A stretch of DNA of 34,426 nucleotides, from the NCBI GenBank assembly GCA_900320465.1, contig ONSQ01000010.1, forward strand, positions 1 to 34,426, in the 5' to 3' direction. Shown one piece after another: positions 23,999 through 32,281 of the stretch (positions within the stretch are counted from its first letter, which is position 1; each line of letters begins with the position of its first letter). Source of the DNA: an uncultured Eubacteriales bacterium. GTDB lineage: Bacteria; Bacillota; Clostridia; Oscillospirales; Oscillospiraceae. A program made the position numbers and the translations under genes. The notes below the pieces were generated by a model. It made no database searches. It was not told the DNA's origin and saw only the letters and a list, made by a program, of their open reading frames with translations.

Positions 23999-25312
23999 TC
24001 AGCCGCCGGAATCCGGCGCGAAGGTCAGACCGCTGAAGCGCCAGGAAAAGTCGGTGGGGCCGGAGGAGTTGCGGATCTCGAAGTGCAGGTGCGGGCCGGT
24101 GGACACGCCGGTGGAGCCGACGGCGCCGATGTACTCGCCCTGGGACACGCTCTGGCCCACGCTGACACCGATGGACGACAGGTGGCCGTAGAGTGTGGAG
24201 TAGTTATCGCCGTTCACGTAGCCGTGATCGATGATGATGCAGTTGCCGTAGCCGCCGTTGACGCCGGCCAGGATCACGGTGCCGGAGTCGGAGGCCCAGA
24301 CCGAGTCGCCGTACTGGCAGCCGATGTCCATACCGGAGTGGTATTTCCACACGCCGGAGATCGGGTGCAGACGGTTGCCCACCATGCTGGTGATATAGGT
24401 GCAGGCGCAGGGCCAGGCGAAGTTGCCGCTGCCCGTGACGGTGCCGTAGCTCGAGCCGCCACCGCCGCCACCGCCGGAAGCCGCTGCGGCAGCTGCCGCA
24501 GCCGCGGCCTCGGCGGCCTTTCTGGCCTCCTCTTCGCGCCGCTTCTGCTCTTCCAGCTCGGCGATCTTGGCCTCAAGCGTCTTGCCGGTCGCCTCTTCCT
24601 TTTCCTTCAGGGCGTCGAGCTCCTCGCTGCTCTCTTCGATCTCTTCCTCAAGCTTTTTCAGCTCTGCGGTAGCCTCGTTGATCTCGGCCTCCAGCGCAGT
24701 CTGCTCGTCAGCCAGCTGTTCCTTCTTTTCCTCCAGCGTGACCTTGTACTGCTCATAGTCCGCCTTGACCTGCTCGGTGTTCTTGCGGGCGGCGATGTAG
24801 GCGTCCTCCAGGAGCTTGTCGCTCTCCATGATCTCGCCGATATCGTCGATGGCGGTCAGAAACTCGCCCAGCGAATTGGACCGCAGCAGCATGGCGAGAA
24901 AGTCGCTGCTGCCGTTTTCTTCCATGGCGCGCACGCGGGCGCGGTAGCGGGCAAGCTGTTCGTCCTCCAGGCGCTTGGCCTCCACGACCTCCTGCTCCTT
25001 CTGGGCAATGAGCTCGTTGTAGATGGCGATCTGCTCGTCATTCAGGCGGATCTGGCGCACCAGGTACACGTTCCGCTCGTCCAGCGCTTCCTTGAGTTCT
25101 ATGGCGTCGGCCTGCTTGGCCTCCAGCTCGTCCACGACCGCCTGGGCCTGTTCGACCTGCGCGGCAATGGCTTCCTTTTCCCGTTCAAGCCGATCGATCT
25201 CGTCCTGGGTGACGGCGTAGACCTGCGTGGGGAGGACCCCCAGCGTCAGCGTCAGCGCCAGCACCGCGGCGAGCAGCCCGGCCAGGCGGGAACGGTTCTT
25301 TCTGTTTCTCAT
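23999..25312 (-). CDS. Secreted coiled-coil M23 (LytM) peptidase, EnvC/CwlO-type, copy 2
   Basis: 437 residues. A signal peptide (MRNRKNRSRLAGLLAAVLAL, cleavage near VYA) is followed by a long coiled coil (about 35-270, Glu/Lys/Ala-rich), an Ala-then-Gly linker, and an M23 domain at about 305-437 with the zinc motifs HSGMD and HLHFE plus LYGHLSS, so the peptidase site is intact. Proteins of this design next to ftsEX cleave peptidoglycan and are switched on by FtsEX through the coiled coil. The ATG at 25312 follows GGAGGGG; a longer reading beginning MHPAPRD has no ribosome site. It is a diverged duplicate of the next gene upstream; both share RYRARVRAMEENG and the IMES..LLED/RLED block. Confidence 0.92.
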   Translation of the reverse strand: MRNRKNRSRLAGLLAAVLALTLTLGVLPTQVYAVTQDEIDRLEREKEAIAAQVEQAQAVVDELEAKQADAIELKEALDERNVYLVRQIRLNDEQIAIYNELIAQKEQEVVEAKRLEDEQLARYRARVRAMEENGSSDFLAMLLRSNSLGEFLTAIDDIGEIMESDKLLEDAYIAARKNTEQVKADYEQYKVTLEEKKEQLADEQTALEAEINEATAELKKLEEEIEESSEELDALKEKEEATGKTLEAKIAELEEQKRREEEARKAAEAAAAAAAAAASGGGGGGGSSYGTVTGSGNFAWPCACTYITSMVGNRLHPISGVWKYHSGMDIGCQYGDSVWASDSGTVILAGVNGGYGNCIIIDHGYVNGDNYSTLYGHLSSIGVSVGQSVSQGEYIGAVGSTGVSTGPHLHFEIRNSSGPTDFSWRFSGLTFAPDSGG

Positions 25313-25426
25313 ATCTGGCCCCTCCTGCGTGTCTCGCGGCGCGGGGTGCACACGGGCACCGGGAAAAACGCGGCCGCAGGCAGCGCGGTTTGTATTGCCG
25401 CCGGGGAGGCGGCAAAGAGTATCCTG

Positions 25427-26737
25427 TTATCCGAGCAGGTAATCCGCCGGATCAACGTTCTGTCCGTCGATGAAGACCTCCACATGGCAGTGGGTGCCGG
25501 TGGCCATGCCCGTGGCGCCCAGGTAACCGATCGTCTGGCCCTGGCCGACGGTGGTACCCTGGCTGACGGCGGTGCCGGACATGTGGGCGTAGAGCGTCTG
25601 CATGCCGTTGCCGTGATCGACGATGATGTAGTTGCCGTAGCCGTTGTTATAGCCCACCTCGGACACAACGCCGCCATCGCAGGCGACGATGTCGCCGCCG
25701 TCATGGGCGTAGCCGTCGATGTCCATGCCGTAGTGCATGCGGCTCACCTCGCCGGTGATGGGGTGGGTACGCTCGCCGTAGTCGCTGCTGACGCTGTAGC
25801 AGCCTGGCACCGGCCAGGCCAGCGTGCCCGTGCCGCCGGTGAAGGTGACGCCGGTGGACGCGCCGTCAGCGCTCTGGGTCGCGCCGCCCTGGACGTACTG
25901 TCCGTTCTGCGTCTCCACGGCCTGCACCGGATGGGCGGCCAGGTAGGCGGCATAGAGCTGGGCGATCTTGGCGTCGATGGCCTTTCCGGCGGTGATCTGA
26001 GCGTCGAGGGCCGCCTCATACTCGCGGGCGCTCTGCTCAATCTCCTCCTCCAGCTTGGCCATCAGCTCCTCGGTCTGGCGGATCTCGGCCAGCAGGATGC
26101 GCTGCTCCTCGGCAAGCTCTTCCATGGTGGCCTCGTGTTTTTCCTTTTCGGCCTCATACTCGGCCTGTACGCGCTCGTGCTCCTCGCGGGCGGCGATATA
26201 CTGGTCCTCCAGCCGCCGGTCGCTCTCCATGATGTCGCGGATATCGTCGATCCCGCTCAGGAAAGCGCTGAAGCTGCGGGCGTTGATGAGCAGCGACAGC
26301 ACATTGTAGCCGCCGTTCTCCTCCATGGCGCGCACGCGGGCGCGATAACGCTCAAGCTGTTCTTCCTCCAGCGTTCTGGCCGCCTCCACCTCCGCCTGCT
26401 TTTCGCTGATCAGCGTACGGTAGAGCTCGATCTGCTCGTCGGTGATAACGATCTGCTCGCGGATGTAGGTGTCGCGCTGGTCATAGGCGGTTTTCTGCTC
26501 GATGAGCGTGGCGTGCTCGCTCTCCAGCTCGGCGATGCGCTGCTGGCTGTTCTCGGCCATGCGGCCCAACTCCTCCTTGCGCGCCTGCAGCTCGGCCAGC
26601 GAGGCGTAGGGGTTGACCGAATAGTCCCCCTCCAGCTCCGCGTAAACGCTGGCGGGCAGGGCGCCGATAAAGAGCGTCAGCAGCATCAGCACCGCAAGGA
26701 TGATGGCGATAATGGAAATGATCTTCTTGTTGTTCAA
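25427..26737 (-). CDS. Secreted coiled-coil M23 (LytM) peptidase, EnvC/CwlO-type, copy 1
   Basis: 436 residues. An N-terminal membrane or signal segment (MNNKKIISIIAIILAVLMLL) is followed by a coiled coil (about 45-265), a Thr/Gly-rich linker and an M23 domain at about 305-436 with HYGMDI, LYAHMS and HCHVEV, the expected zinc-binding set. It probably acts as an FtsX-dependent cell-wall hydrolase. The start is a TTG with GGAGG seven bases upstream. It begins 39 bases after ftsX, with the paralogous M23 gene following about 115 bases later. The substrate bond is not predictable. Confidence 0.92.
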   Translation of the reverse strand: MNNKKIISIIAIILAVLMLLTLFIGALPASVYAELEGDYSVNPYASLAELQARKEELGRMAENSQQRIAELESEHATLIEQKTAYDQRDTYIREQIVITDEQIELYRTLISEKQAEVEAARTLEEEQLERYRARVRAMEENGGYNVLSLLINARSFSAFLSGIDDIRDIMESDRRLEDQYIAAREEHERVQAEYEAEKEKHEATMEELAEEQRILLAEIRQTEELMAKLEEEIEQSAREYEAALDAQITAGKAIDAKIAQLYAAYLAAHPVQAVETQNGQYVQGGATQSADGASTGVTFTGGTGTLAWPVPGCYSVSSDYGERTHPITGEVSRMHYGMDIDGYAHDGGDIVACDGGVVSEVGYNNGYGNYIIVDHGNGMQTLYAHMSGTAVSQGTTVGQGQTIGYLGATGMATGTHCHVEVFIDGQNVDPADYLLG

Positions 26738-26776
26738 AGCAGTTCCTCCGGTTCGGCCGCGCCGCGGCGGGGCCGA

Positions 26777-27661
26777 TCAAACATCCAGATAGTTGCGGAT
26801 CGCGTTGACGCCGCCGAAGGCGCCGATGACGATGCCCACGCCCATGTAGGCGATGAACATCGGCAGCGCGATCTGGGAGAAGGGCACCACGGTGAACAGG
26901 CCGCCGGCCACCGAGCCGACCAGGCGTCTGGTCAGCAGGGCGTACAGGCCCCACTCGGCCAGGAAGCCAAGGCCGCCGCCCAGGATGCCGAGGACCAGGC
27001 CCTCGACCACGAAGGGCAGCCGGATAAAGCCGTTGGACGCGCCCACCATCTTCATGATGGCGATCTCCTCGCGCCGGCCGAAGGTGGCCAGCTTGATGGT
27101 GTTGGACATGATAAAGAACGAGACGAACACCAGCATGGCGATCAGCGCCAGGGACACCACGCTCACGATGTTGCGGATCGTGACGAAGGTCTTGGCGTAG
27201 TCCAGGTGCGCCTTGACCTTGGCGATGCCCTCAATGTTTTCAAGCTCCGCCTTGGTCTGGCCCATCTGGGCGATGTCCGTCAGATGGATCACATAGCGAT
27301 CACGCAGCACCTGGTCGTCCAGGCCCTCGGACAGATCGCTGGTGTAGTTTTCCATAAAGGTATCAAAGGCCTCGCTGCGGGTGACGAACTGGGCGGAGGC
27401 GATATTGTCCAGCGCGTCGATGGAGCTCTGCAGGGCGCGGGCGGAATCCTCGGTATAGGAGTCGTCCACAAAGGCGACGACCTCGTTCTGGTTTTCCAGA
27501 CTCTTGATCACCCGGTCGATGTTCAGGCTCAGCAGCGTAACGCTGCCCATGATGATGAGGCACGCCATAATGATGGTGACCGTGGCGAAGGACATGAAGC
27601 CGTGCGTGCCGATGCTGCGGAAGCCTTCGCGGATCAGATAACCGCTTCTATTCAATCTCAT
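26777..27661 (-). CDS. ftsX: Cell-division ABC transporter permease FtsX
   Basis: 294 residues from MRLNRSGYLIREGFRSIGTH. Topology is typical of FtsX: one helix at about 20-45, a large extracellular loop (about 45-165) that contacts the peptidoglycan hydrolase, then three helices with VVSLALIAMLVFVSFFIMSN, RREEIAIMKMVGASNGFIR (the FtsE-coupling segment) and a final helix ending near AIRNYLDV. The start at 27661 fits the family and overlaps the ftsE end by 14 bases; an in-frame ATG 15 bases upstream is possible. With FtsE it transmits ATP hydrolysis to activate the M23 proteins encoded next. Confidence 0.93.
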   Translation of the reverse strand: MRLNRSGYLIREGFRSIGTHGFMSFATVTIIMACLIIMGSVTLLSLNIDRVIKSLENQNEVVAFVDDSYTEDSARALQSSIDALDNIASAQFVTRSEAFDTFMENYTSDLSEGLDDQVLRDRYVIHLTDIAQMGQTKAELENIEGIAKVKAHLDYAKTFVTIRNIVSVVSLALIAMLVFVSFFIMSNTIKLATFGRREEIAIMKMVGASNGFIRLPFVVEGLVLGILGGGLGFLAEWGLYALLTRRLVGSVAGGLFTVVPFSQIALPMFIAYMGVGIVIGAFGGVNAIRNYLDV

Positions 27662-28340
27662 AGCTGAAATACCCATCCATTCCGTCGCTGATCACATGGC
27701 CGTTGTCGATGGCGATGACGCGCTTGGAGAACGCGTTGACCAGCTCCTTCTCATGCGTGACCACCAGGATCGTGGTGCCCATCTCGTTGATCTTCTCAAA
27801 GAGCAGCATCAGCTCCAGGCTGCGCACCGGGTCCAGGTTGCCGGTGGGCTCGTCCGCGACGATCATGCGCGGGCTGTTGACCAGGGCGCGGGCGATGGCC
27901 ACACGCTGCTGCTCGCCGCCGGACAGCTCGTTGGGCATGCGCTTTTCGCGGCCCTCCAGTCCGACCAGGTTCAGCACGTACGGCACCCGCTGGCGGATCT
28001 CGCGGCGGCGCGCGCCGACGACGCGCATGGCGAAGGCCACGTTGTCGTACACGTTCATGTTCTCGATCAGACGGTAATCCTGGAAGATGACGCCCAGCGT
28101 CCGTCTGACCTTCGGCAGCTTGCGCCGCTTGATCCGGCGCATGTCGAAGTCGTTGACGATGACCTTGCCAGTCTTGGCGCGGATCTCGCCTGTGATGAGC
28201 TTCATCAGCGTGGTCTTGCCGGAGCCGGACGGGCCGACCAGGAAAACGAACTCGCCCTCCTTGATGGAGAGGCTTACGTTGTCCAGCGCCTCGGTGCCGC
28301 TGCTCTCGTAGACCATGCTCACATTGTTCATTTCAACCAT
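27648..28340 (-). CDS. ftsE: Cell-division ABC transporter ATP-binding protein FtsE
   Basis: 230 residues. Walker A GPSGSGKTT at about 36-44, QDYRLIENMNVYDNVAFAM (Q-loop with the FtsE-typical RL.....V.DNV), signature LSGGEQQRVAIARALVN, Walker B MIVADEPTGNLDP and the H-loop VVTHEKELV. It forms the cytosolic ATPase of the FtsEX complex that controls cell-wall hydrolases. GGGAGG lies 12 bases before the ATG. It follows the PucR-type regulator by 68 bases on the same strand, so it may be co-transcribed with it. Confidence 0.96.
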   Translation of the reverse strand: MVEMNNVSMVYESSGTEALDNVSLSIKEGEFVFLVGPSGSGKTTLMKLITGEIRAKTGKVIVNDFDMRRIKRRKLPKVRRTLGVIFQDYRLIENMNVYDNVAFAMRVVGARRREIRQRVPYVLNLVGLEGREKRMPNELSGGEQQRVAIARALVNSPRMIVADEPTGNLDPVRSLELMLLFEKINEMGTTILVVTHEKELVNAFSKRVIAIDNGHVISDGMDGYFSYEIE

Positions 28341-28408
28341 TGATGTACAATTCCTCCCTGTTGGGGTAGTGGTGGCCCTCCCTGGCGGGACGGCGCTCTA
28401 TGTGATGC

Positions 28409-29503
28409 TCAGTACTTGCCGTTTCCCAGCGAGTCGAGATATTTTTTGACCATCATGGCCACCTTGAAGACGATGGCGTGGTCGAACTCCCGCAGATCCA
28501 GTCCCGTCAGCTTTTTGATCTTTTCCAGACGGTAGACCAGCGTGTTGCGGTGCACGTACAGCTTGCGCGAGGTCTCCGAGACGTTCAGGTTGTTCTCGAA
28601 GAACTTGTTGATGGTCTCCAGCGTGTCCTCGTCGAGCGTTTCGATGGGGTTCTTCTTGAAGACCTCGTTGAGGAACATCTCGCACAGCGTGGTGGGCAGC
28701 TGGTAGATGATGCGGCCCAGACCAAGGCTTTCATAGCAGATCACGGTCTTGCCTTCCTCAAAGACCTTGCCCACGTCGATGGCGACCTGGGCCTCCTTAT
28801 AGCGGTCGGCCAGCTCGCGCAGATGGTGAGCGTTGGTGGAGATGCCGATCACGCAGCGGATGCCCAGCTCGTCGCGCAGGGCCTTTTCGATCATCTGGGC
28901 GGCCTTGCGGGCCTCCTCGCTGTCCTCGGCGTGGGGCGTGTCCTTGATGACGGCGATGTCCGTCTCGTTGATGTTGATGACAAAGTCGTTCTGCTTGTCA
29001 GGGAACAGGCGCTGCACCACCTCGACGGCGGCGCCGTCCGAGCTCTCGTTCTGGCGGACCAGGATCACGGTGCGTACCTCGTCGGTGACGAAGTGCAGCT
29101 CCTTGGCGCGCACGTACACGTCGCCGGGCAGGATATTGTCGGAAATGATATTCTTGACAAAGGCGGCCTTGTTGTGCTTCTCCTCATAGCTGTTCTTCGC
29201 CTCGTTGAAGGCGACGGAGGCCATGGTGCACAGCATTTTCGCCGTCTGGTCGGTACCCTCCACGAAGGTGACGAACTCGGTCCGGCTGCTGGTGGAGGAA
29301 AGGGGGAAATAGGTGCGGTTTGCGGTGCAGACTGTTCCGGAGGCGTTCTCGATTTCGAAAAGATGGAAGTCGTCCAGGCGCGAACCGATGATGGCAAGCT
29401 CGCTGCTGGCGACGACGAAGCCCTGGTCGTCAATGACGCCGAGGGGCCGGTCAAGGGCGTCTCTCATCTGAATGATGACATTCTGGAAAATCCTGCTGGA
29501 CAT
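28409..29503 (-). CDS. PucR/CdaR-family transcriptional regulator
   Basis: 364 residues. An N-terminal sensor-like region (1-135, beginning MSSRIFQNVIIQMRDALDRP with GVIDDQGFVVASS) precedes a GGDEF-like middle region (about 140-270) and a C-terminal PucR helix-turn-helix: NNLNVSETSRKLYVHRNTLV then YRLEKIKKLTGLDLREFDHA. This matches sugar-diacid regulator CdaR and relatives, which usually activate metabolic genes. No obvious target pathway is adjacent; ftsE is downstream. Start ATG with AGGAGGAG five bases upstream; promoter at 29563-29591. Confidence 0.88.
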   Translation of the reverse strand: MSSRIFQNVIIQMRDALDRPLGVIDDQGFVVASSELAIIGSRLDDFHLFEIENASGTVCTANRTYFPLSSTSSRTEFVTFVEGTDQTAKMLCTMASVAFNEAKNSYEEKHNKAAFVKNIISDNILPGDVYVRAKELHFVTDEVRTVILVRQNESSDGAAVEVVQRLFPDKQNDFVININETDIAVIKDTPHAEDSEEARKAAQMIEKALRDELGIRCVIGISTNAHHLRELADRYKEAQVAIDVGKVFEEGKTVICYESLGLGRIIYQLPTTLCEMFLNEVFKKNPIETLDEDTLETINKFFENNLNVSETSRKLYVHRNTLVYRLEKIKKLTGLDLREFDHAIVFKVAMMVKKYLDSLGNGKY

Positions 29504-29562
29504 TTCTACTCCTCCTGTATATATGGCAAAATCACCATAATCTCTCTTGATTCCTGAATGGC

Positions 29563-29591
29563 ATCATACCTCATTTTTGTGATATTTTCAA
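29563..29591 (-). promoter_or_regulatory. Promoter of PucR-type regulator (and possibly ftsEX)
   Basis: Minus-strand TTGAAA (29591-29586), 17-base spacer, TATGAT (29568-29563), in an AT-rich stretch 60 bases upstream of the start codon. Confidence 0.6.
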
Positions 29592-29677
29592 TAGAAAGTA
29601 ACAGGTTTTTTTGTTAATATTTCATGCTTTGTGGGTCAAACGCTCAAAAAGGGGCAAAAAAGCCCGCGATTTTTTGA

Positions 29678-30397
29678 CTATCTCACCATAAACACTCTGC
29701 ACAAATCCTCTTCCGTCAGTTCCCGCACGCTCCCCTCCGGCAGGTCCTCCGGCAGCTTCAGCGCGCCGATGGACAGGCGTTTGAGGGCTGTGACGCTCTT
29801 GCCGCGGCTGGCGAGCATCCGTTTGACCTGGTGATATTTCCCCTCGGTCACGGTCACAAAGCAGCGGCTCTGCCCGGTGATCTCCAGCTTAGCCGGGCGG
29901 CATTTCGTCCCGTCCCGTAGCTCCAGTCCCCGGGCGAAGGCTTCCACATCGGCCTCGTCGGGCACGCCCTCAACGGAAGCATCATACATTTTTTCGACTG
30001 CGAATTTGGGCGAAATCACACGATGGGCAAATTCTCCGTCGTCGGTGAGCAGAAGTAGCCCGGTTGTGTCACAATCGAGTCTGCCCACACAAAACAGATC
30101 CAGGCCGCGCAGCTGCTCCGGCAGCAGATCCAGAACGGTTTTTTGCCGGGCGTCCTCCGTGGCGCTCAGCACGCCAGCGGGCTTGTTCATCATATAATAG
30201 TGGTTCTTTTTCCAGACCAGCGCTTCCCCGTCCAGGGTGACGCGCGCGGTCTGCACCTCCACGTGCTTGTCCGGCTCTTTGACGGTCACGCCGTCCACAG
30301 CCACCCGCCCGCGGCGGATCATTTCCCTGGCCTCCCGGCGCGTGGCGATCCCCAGGTCGCACAGGAACTTGTCGAGTCTGCTCGTCGCCGTGGTCAA
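29678..30397 (-). CDS. RsuA/RluB-family rRNA pseudouridine synthase
   Basis: 239 residues. An N-terminal S4 RNA-binding domain (SRLDKFLCDLGIATRREARE) is followed by the synthase core with YYMMNKPAGVLSATED and the active-site loop GRLDCDTTGLLLLTDDG carrying the catalytic Asp, then EGKYHQVKRMLASRGKSV. Overall length and the HQVKRM segment fit RsuA (16S rRNA pseudouridine 516) best, though RluB/E/F cannot be excluded. No ATG is available near the S4 domain; I chose TTG at 30397 (preceded by GGGGGG, spacing short), giving the normal family length, with a promoter just upstream. The exact start is uncertain. Confidence 0.88.
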   Translation of the reverse strand: MTTATSRLDKFLCDLGIATRREAREMIRRGRVAVDGVTVKEPDKHVEVQTARVTLDGEALVWKKNHYYMMNKPAGVLSATEDARQKTVLDLLPEQLRGLDLFCVGRLDCDTTGLLLLTDDGEFAHRVISPKFAVEKMYDASVEGVPDEADVEAFARGLELRDGTKCRPAKLEITGQSRCFVTVTEGKYHQVKRMLASRGKSVTALKRLSIGALKLPEDLPEGSVRELTEEDLCRVFMVR

Positions 30398-30424
30398 TCC
30401 CCCCTGTCCGGCAAAATTGTTGCT

Positions 30425-30453
30425 ATTGTAGCATATTTCTTTGAAAAATTGAA
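30425..30453 (-). promoter_or_regulatory. Weak promoter of the pseudouridine synthase gene
   Basis: Minus-strand TTCAAT (30453-30448), 17-base spacer, TACAAT (30430-30425), about 28 bases before the proposed TTG start; it supports the short start over longer readings. Confidence 0.35.
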
Positions 30454-30468
30454 TACCTTTGCCCTGAG

Positions 30469-30912
30469 GTGAGGCAATTGTTTGAAAACTGTTCACATTC
30501 TCCCCTGCGCTCTTATGTGGTCAAAGTGCTGGCGGCAGCCGCCTTTTTTGCCTTGGCGGCGCTGCTGTTCTTCAGCAGTTCGACACACGCAGAGCTCTCC
30601 ACCACCCGGGGCCGCTGTGCCTATCTCGCCGCGCGCGGCTACACCGCCGATCCCGCGAGCGAGACCGTCCGGGAGATCACGCTTCCCCGGGAATTTGACG
30701 ACATTCTGGAGGACTACAACCGTCTCCAGCTCGCCGCGGGCTATGACCTGCGCGCCGGTGCGGGCAGGACCTGCCTGATCTGCCAGTATGAGCTCATCGA
30801 CTACCCCGGCTGGGACGGCCGGGTGATCGCCACGCTCTATCTCTGCCGGGGCCGGGTGATCGCCGGGGACGTGCACACCGCCAGCATCGAGGGCTTTCTC
30901 CGCGCCCTGTAA
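30469..30912 (+). CDS. DUF4830-like membrane-anchored protein
   Basis: 147 residues with one N-terminal transmembrane helix (about 19-38, VLAAAAFFALAALLFFSSS) and an outward-facing domain. The middle and end, ARGYTADPASETVREITLPR, then DDILEDYNRLQLAAGYDL and YLCRGRVIAGDVHTASIEGF, match what I recall of DUF4830 proteins of clostridia, whose function is unknown. The start is GTG at 30469 or TTG at 30478, the latter better spaced from GAGGTGAGG. It is divergent from the pseudouridine synthase gene and followed by the right-hand dehydratase operon, which has its own promoter. Confidence 0.72.
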   Translation: MRQLFENCSHSPLRSYVVKVLAAAAFFALAALLFFSSSTHAELSTTRGRCAYLAARGYTADPASETVREITLPREFDDILEDYNRLQLAAGYDLRAGAGRTCLICQYELIDYPGWDGRVIATLYLCRGRVIAGDVHTASIEGFLRAL

Positions 30913-30982
30913 GTCAATATTGGAGTGTTACACAAAAATAGCGGGGATGCTTATACAGATTTGACGAAAATGACACGCAAGA

Positions 30983-31011
30983 TTGACAGTAATTAGGCGG
31001 ATTGTTAAAAT
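30983..31011 (+). promoter_or_regulatory. Promoter of the right dehydratase-type operon
   Basis: TTGACA (30983-30988), exactly 17 bases, TAAAAT (31006-31011). The expected transcript start near 31018 leaves a leader of about 64 bases before the GTG start codon. No obvious operator was recognised. Confidence 0.75.
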
Positions 31012-31081
31012 ATATAAAGGAATCAAGCATCTAATTTCAACTGCGACCAATTCACAAAACGAAGAAACGAGGGATCATGGA

Positions 31082-32281
31082 GTGAGAGATCTGAAGTATC
31101 TGCAGTATTTCGAAGATCTGCTGCAGCAGGCGAACAACGCGCTGATCACCCAGGCCAAGGCCGACGGGAAGGTCATCGCCGCGTACACCTGTGAAAACGT
31201 GCCGGAACCGCTGCTGAACCTTGACCGGGCCGTCTCGATCCGTTTGTCGGCCCCAAACACCGGTTCGATCGACATCGCCACCTATTACATGACCAACCTG
31301 CTGTGCGAGCCCAGCCGCGCCCTGCTGGAGCGCGCCATCGAAGGCGGCTTCAACTTTGCCGACTGCGTCATCACCCCCGACGGCTGCACAATGATGAACC
31401 GCTGCGTCGAGAACATGGAACTGCTCAAGACCATGGGCAAGGACAATCCGAACTTCTTCCATGAGTACATGGAGATCGCCTTCAAGAACACCGAGGACGA
31501 CGTGGATCTGGCCGTGCTGCAGTGCGCGAACCATGTCCTCACCCCGCTCAGGGAAAAATACGGCATCGACATCTCCGACGCCGCCATCCGCAAGGCGGTG
31601 GACGAGCATAACCGCGTCTGCCGTGTGATCCGCGCCATCAGCGAATTCCGCAAGGAGGAGCACCCACGTCTTACGGGCTATGAGTTCCACGTGCTGTGCC
31701 TGGCCACCTACGTCTGCCCGAAGTATCTCATCATCGACAAGCTGGAGGAGACGCTTGAGGAGATCCGCACCCGCGAGCCGGACGACAAGCCCTGGCGCGC
31801 CCGCGTGCTGGTGGTCGGGTCCGAGACCGACGACTCCGGCTTCATCAAGCTCATCGAGGAACAGGGCGCCTTCGTCTGCTGCGACCGCTTCTGCTTCGGC
31901 TCCTACCCCGGCCGCGTCCCCATTGAGCTAAACGACACCGAGGACGCGCTGCGCCAGGTGTGCCGTCACTACATCACCCACTGTCACTGCCCGCGCATGA
32001 TGAGCATGGACAAGGTCTACGGCCGCAAGAAATATGTAGCAGACCTGGCCAAGGAATACCGTGCCGACGGTGTCATCTATCAGCAGGTCAAGTTCTGCGA
32101 CCCCTGGGCTTATGAGCGGATGCTGGGCTCGTCGATGCTGCACCAGGACTACGGCTTCCCGGTGCTGAGCGTTGACCGCCCGTACAACGTCTCGTCCTCC
32201 GTCGGCCAGCTGCGCACCCGCGTCCAGGCCTTTGTGGAGAGCATCGAGATCAAGAAGATTCAGAGAGGTGAGAATGCATGA
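31082..32281 (+). CDS. 2-hydroxyacyl-CoA dehydratase/benzoyl-CoA reductase-family subunit (right copy)
   Basis: 399 residues, roughly half identical to the left copy at 748-1962. Shared blocks include APNTGSIDIATYYM, then C75 (CEPSRA), C102 (GCTMMNR) and C339 (KFCDPWAYE) as likely [4Fe-4S] ligands, plus conserved cysteines at 37, 212 and 271. The start is GTG at 31082, eight bases after GAGGG, aligning with the TTG start of the left copy; a longer in-frame reading begins inside the promoter and is rejected. It overlaps the next gene by ATGA, so the two subunits are made together. The substrate is unknown; ATP-driven dehydration or reduction of a CoA thioester is the family's chemistry. Confidence 0.87.
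   Translation: MRDLKYLQYFEDLLQQANNALITQAKADGKVIAAYTCENVPEPLLNLDRAVSIRLSAPNTGSIDIATYYMTNLLCEPSRALLERAIEGGFNFADCVITPDGCTMMNRCVENMELLKTMGKDNPNFFHEYMEIAFKNTEDDVDLAVLQCANHVLTPLREKYGIDISDAAIRKAVDEHNRVCRVIRAISEFRKEEHPRLTGYEFHVLCLATYVCPKYLIIDKLEETLEEIRTREPDDKPWRARVLVVGSETDDSGFIKLIEEQGAFVCCDRFCFGSYPGRVPIELNDTEDALRQVCRHYITHCHCPRMMSMDKVYGRKKYVADLAKEYRADGVIYQQVKFCDPWAYERMLGSSMLHQDYGFPVLSVDRPYNVSSSVGQLRTRVQAFVESIEIKKIQRGENA

Noticed and set aside
24083..27667. Plus-strand open frame of about 1,190 codons opposite the two M23 genes and ftsX
   Set aside because: It is the antisense shadow of three well-supported genes; its translation is a low-complexity Val/Ala/Leu/Gly/His mix with no domain and no ribosome site.
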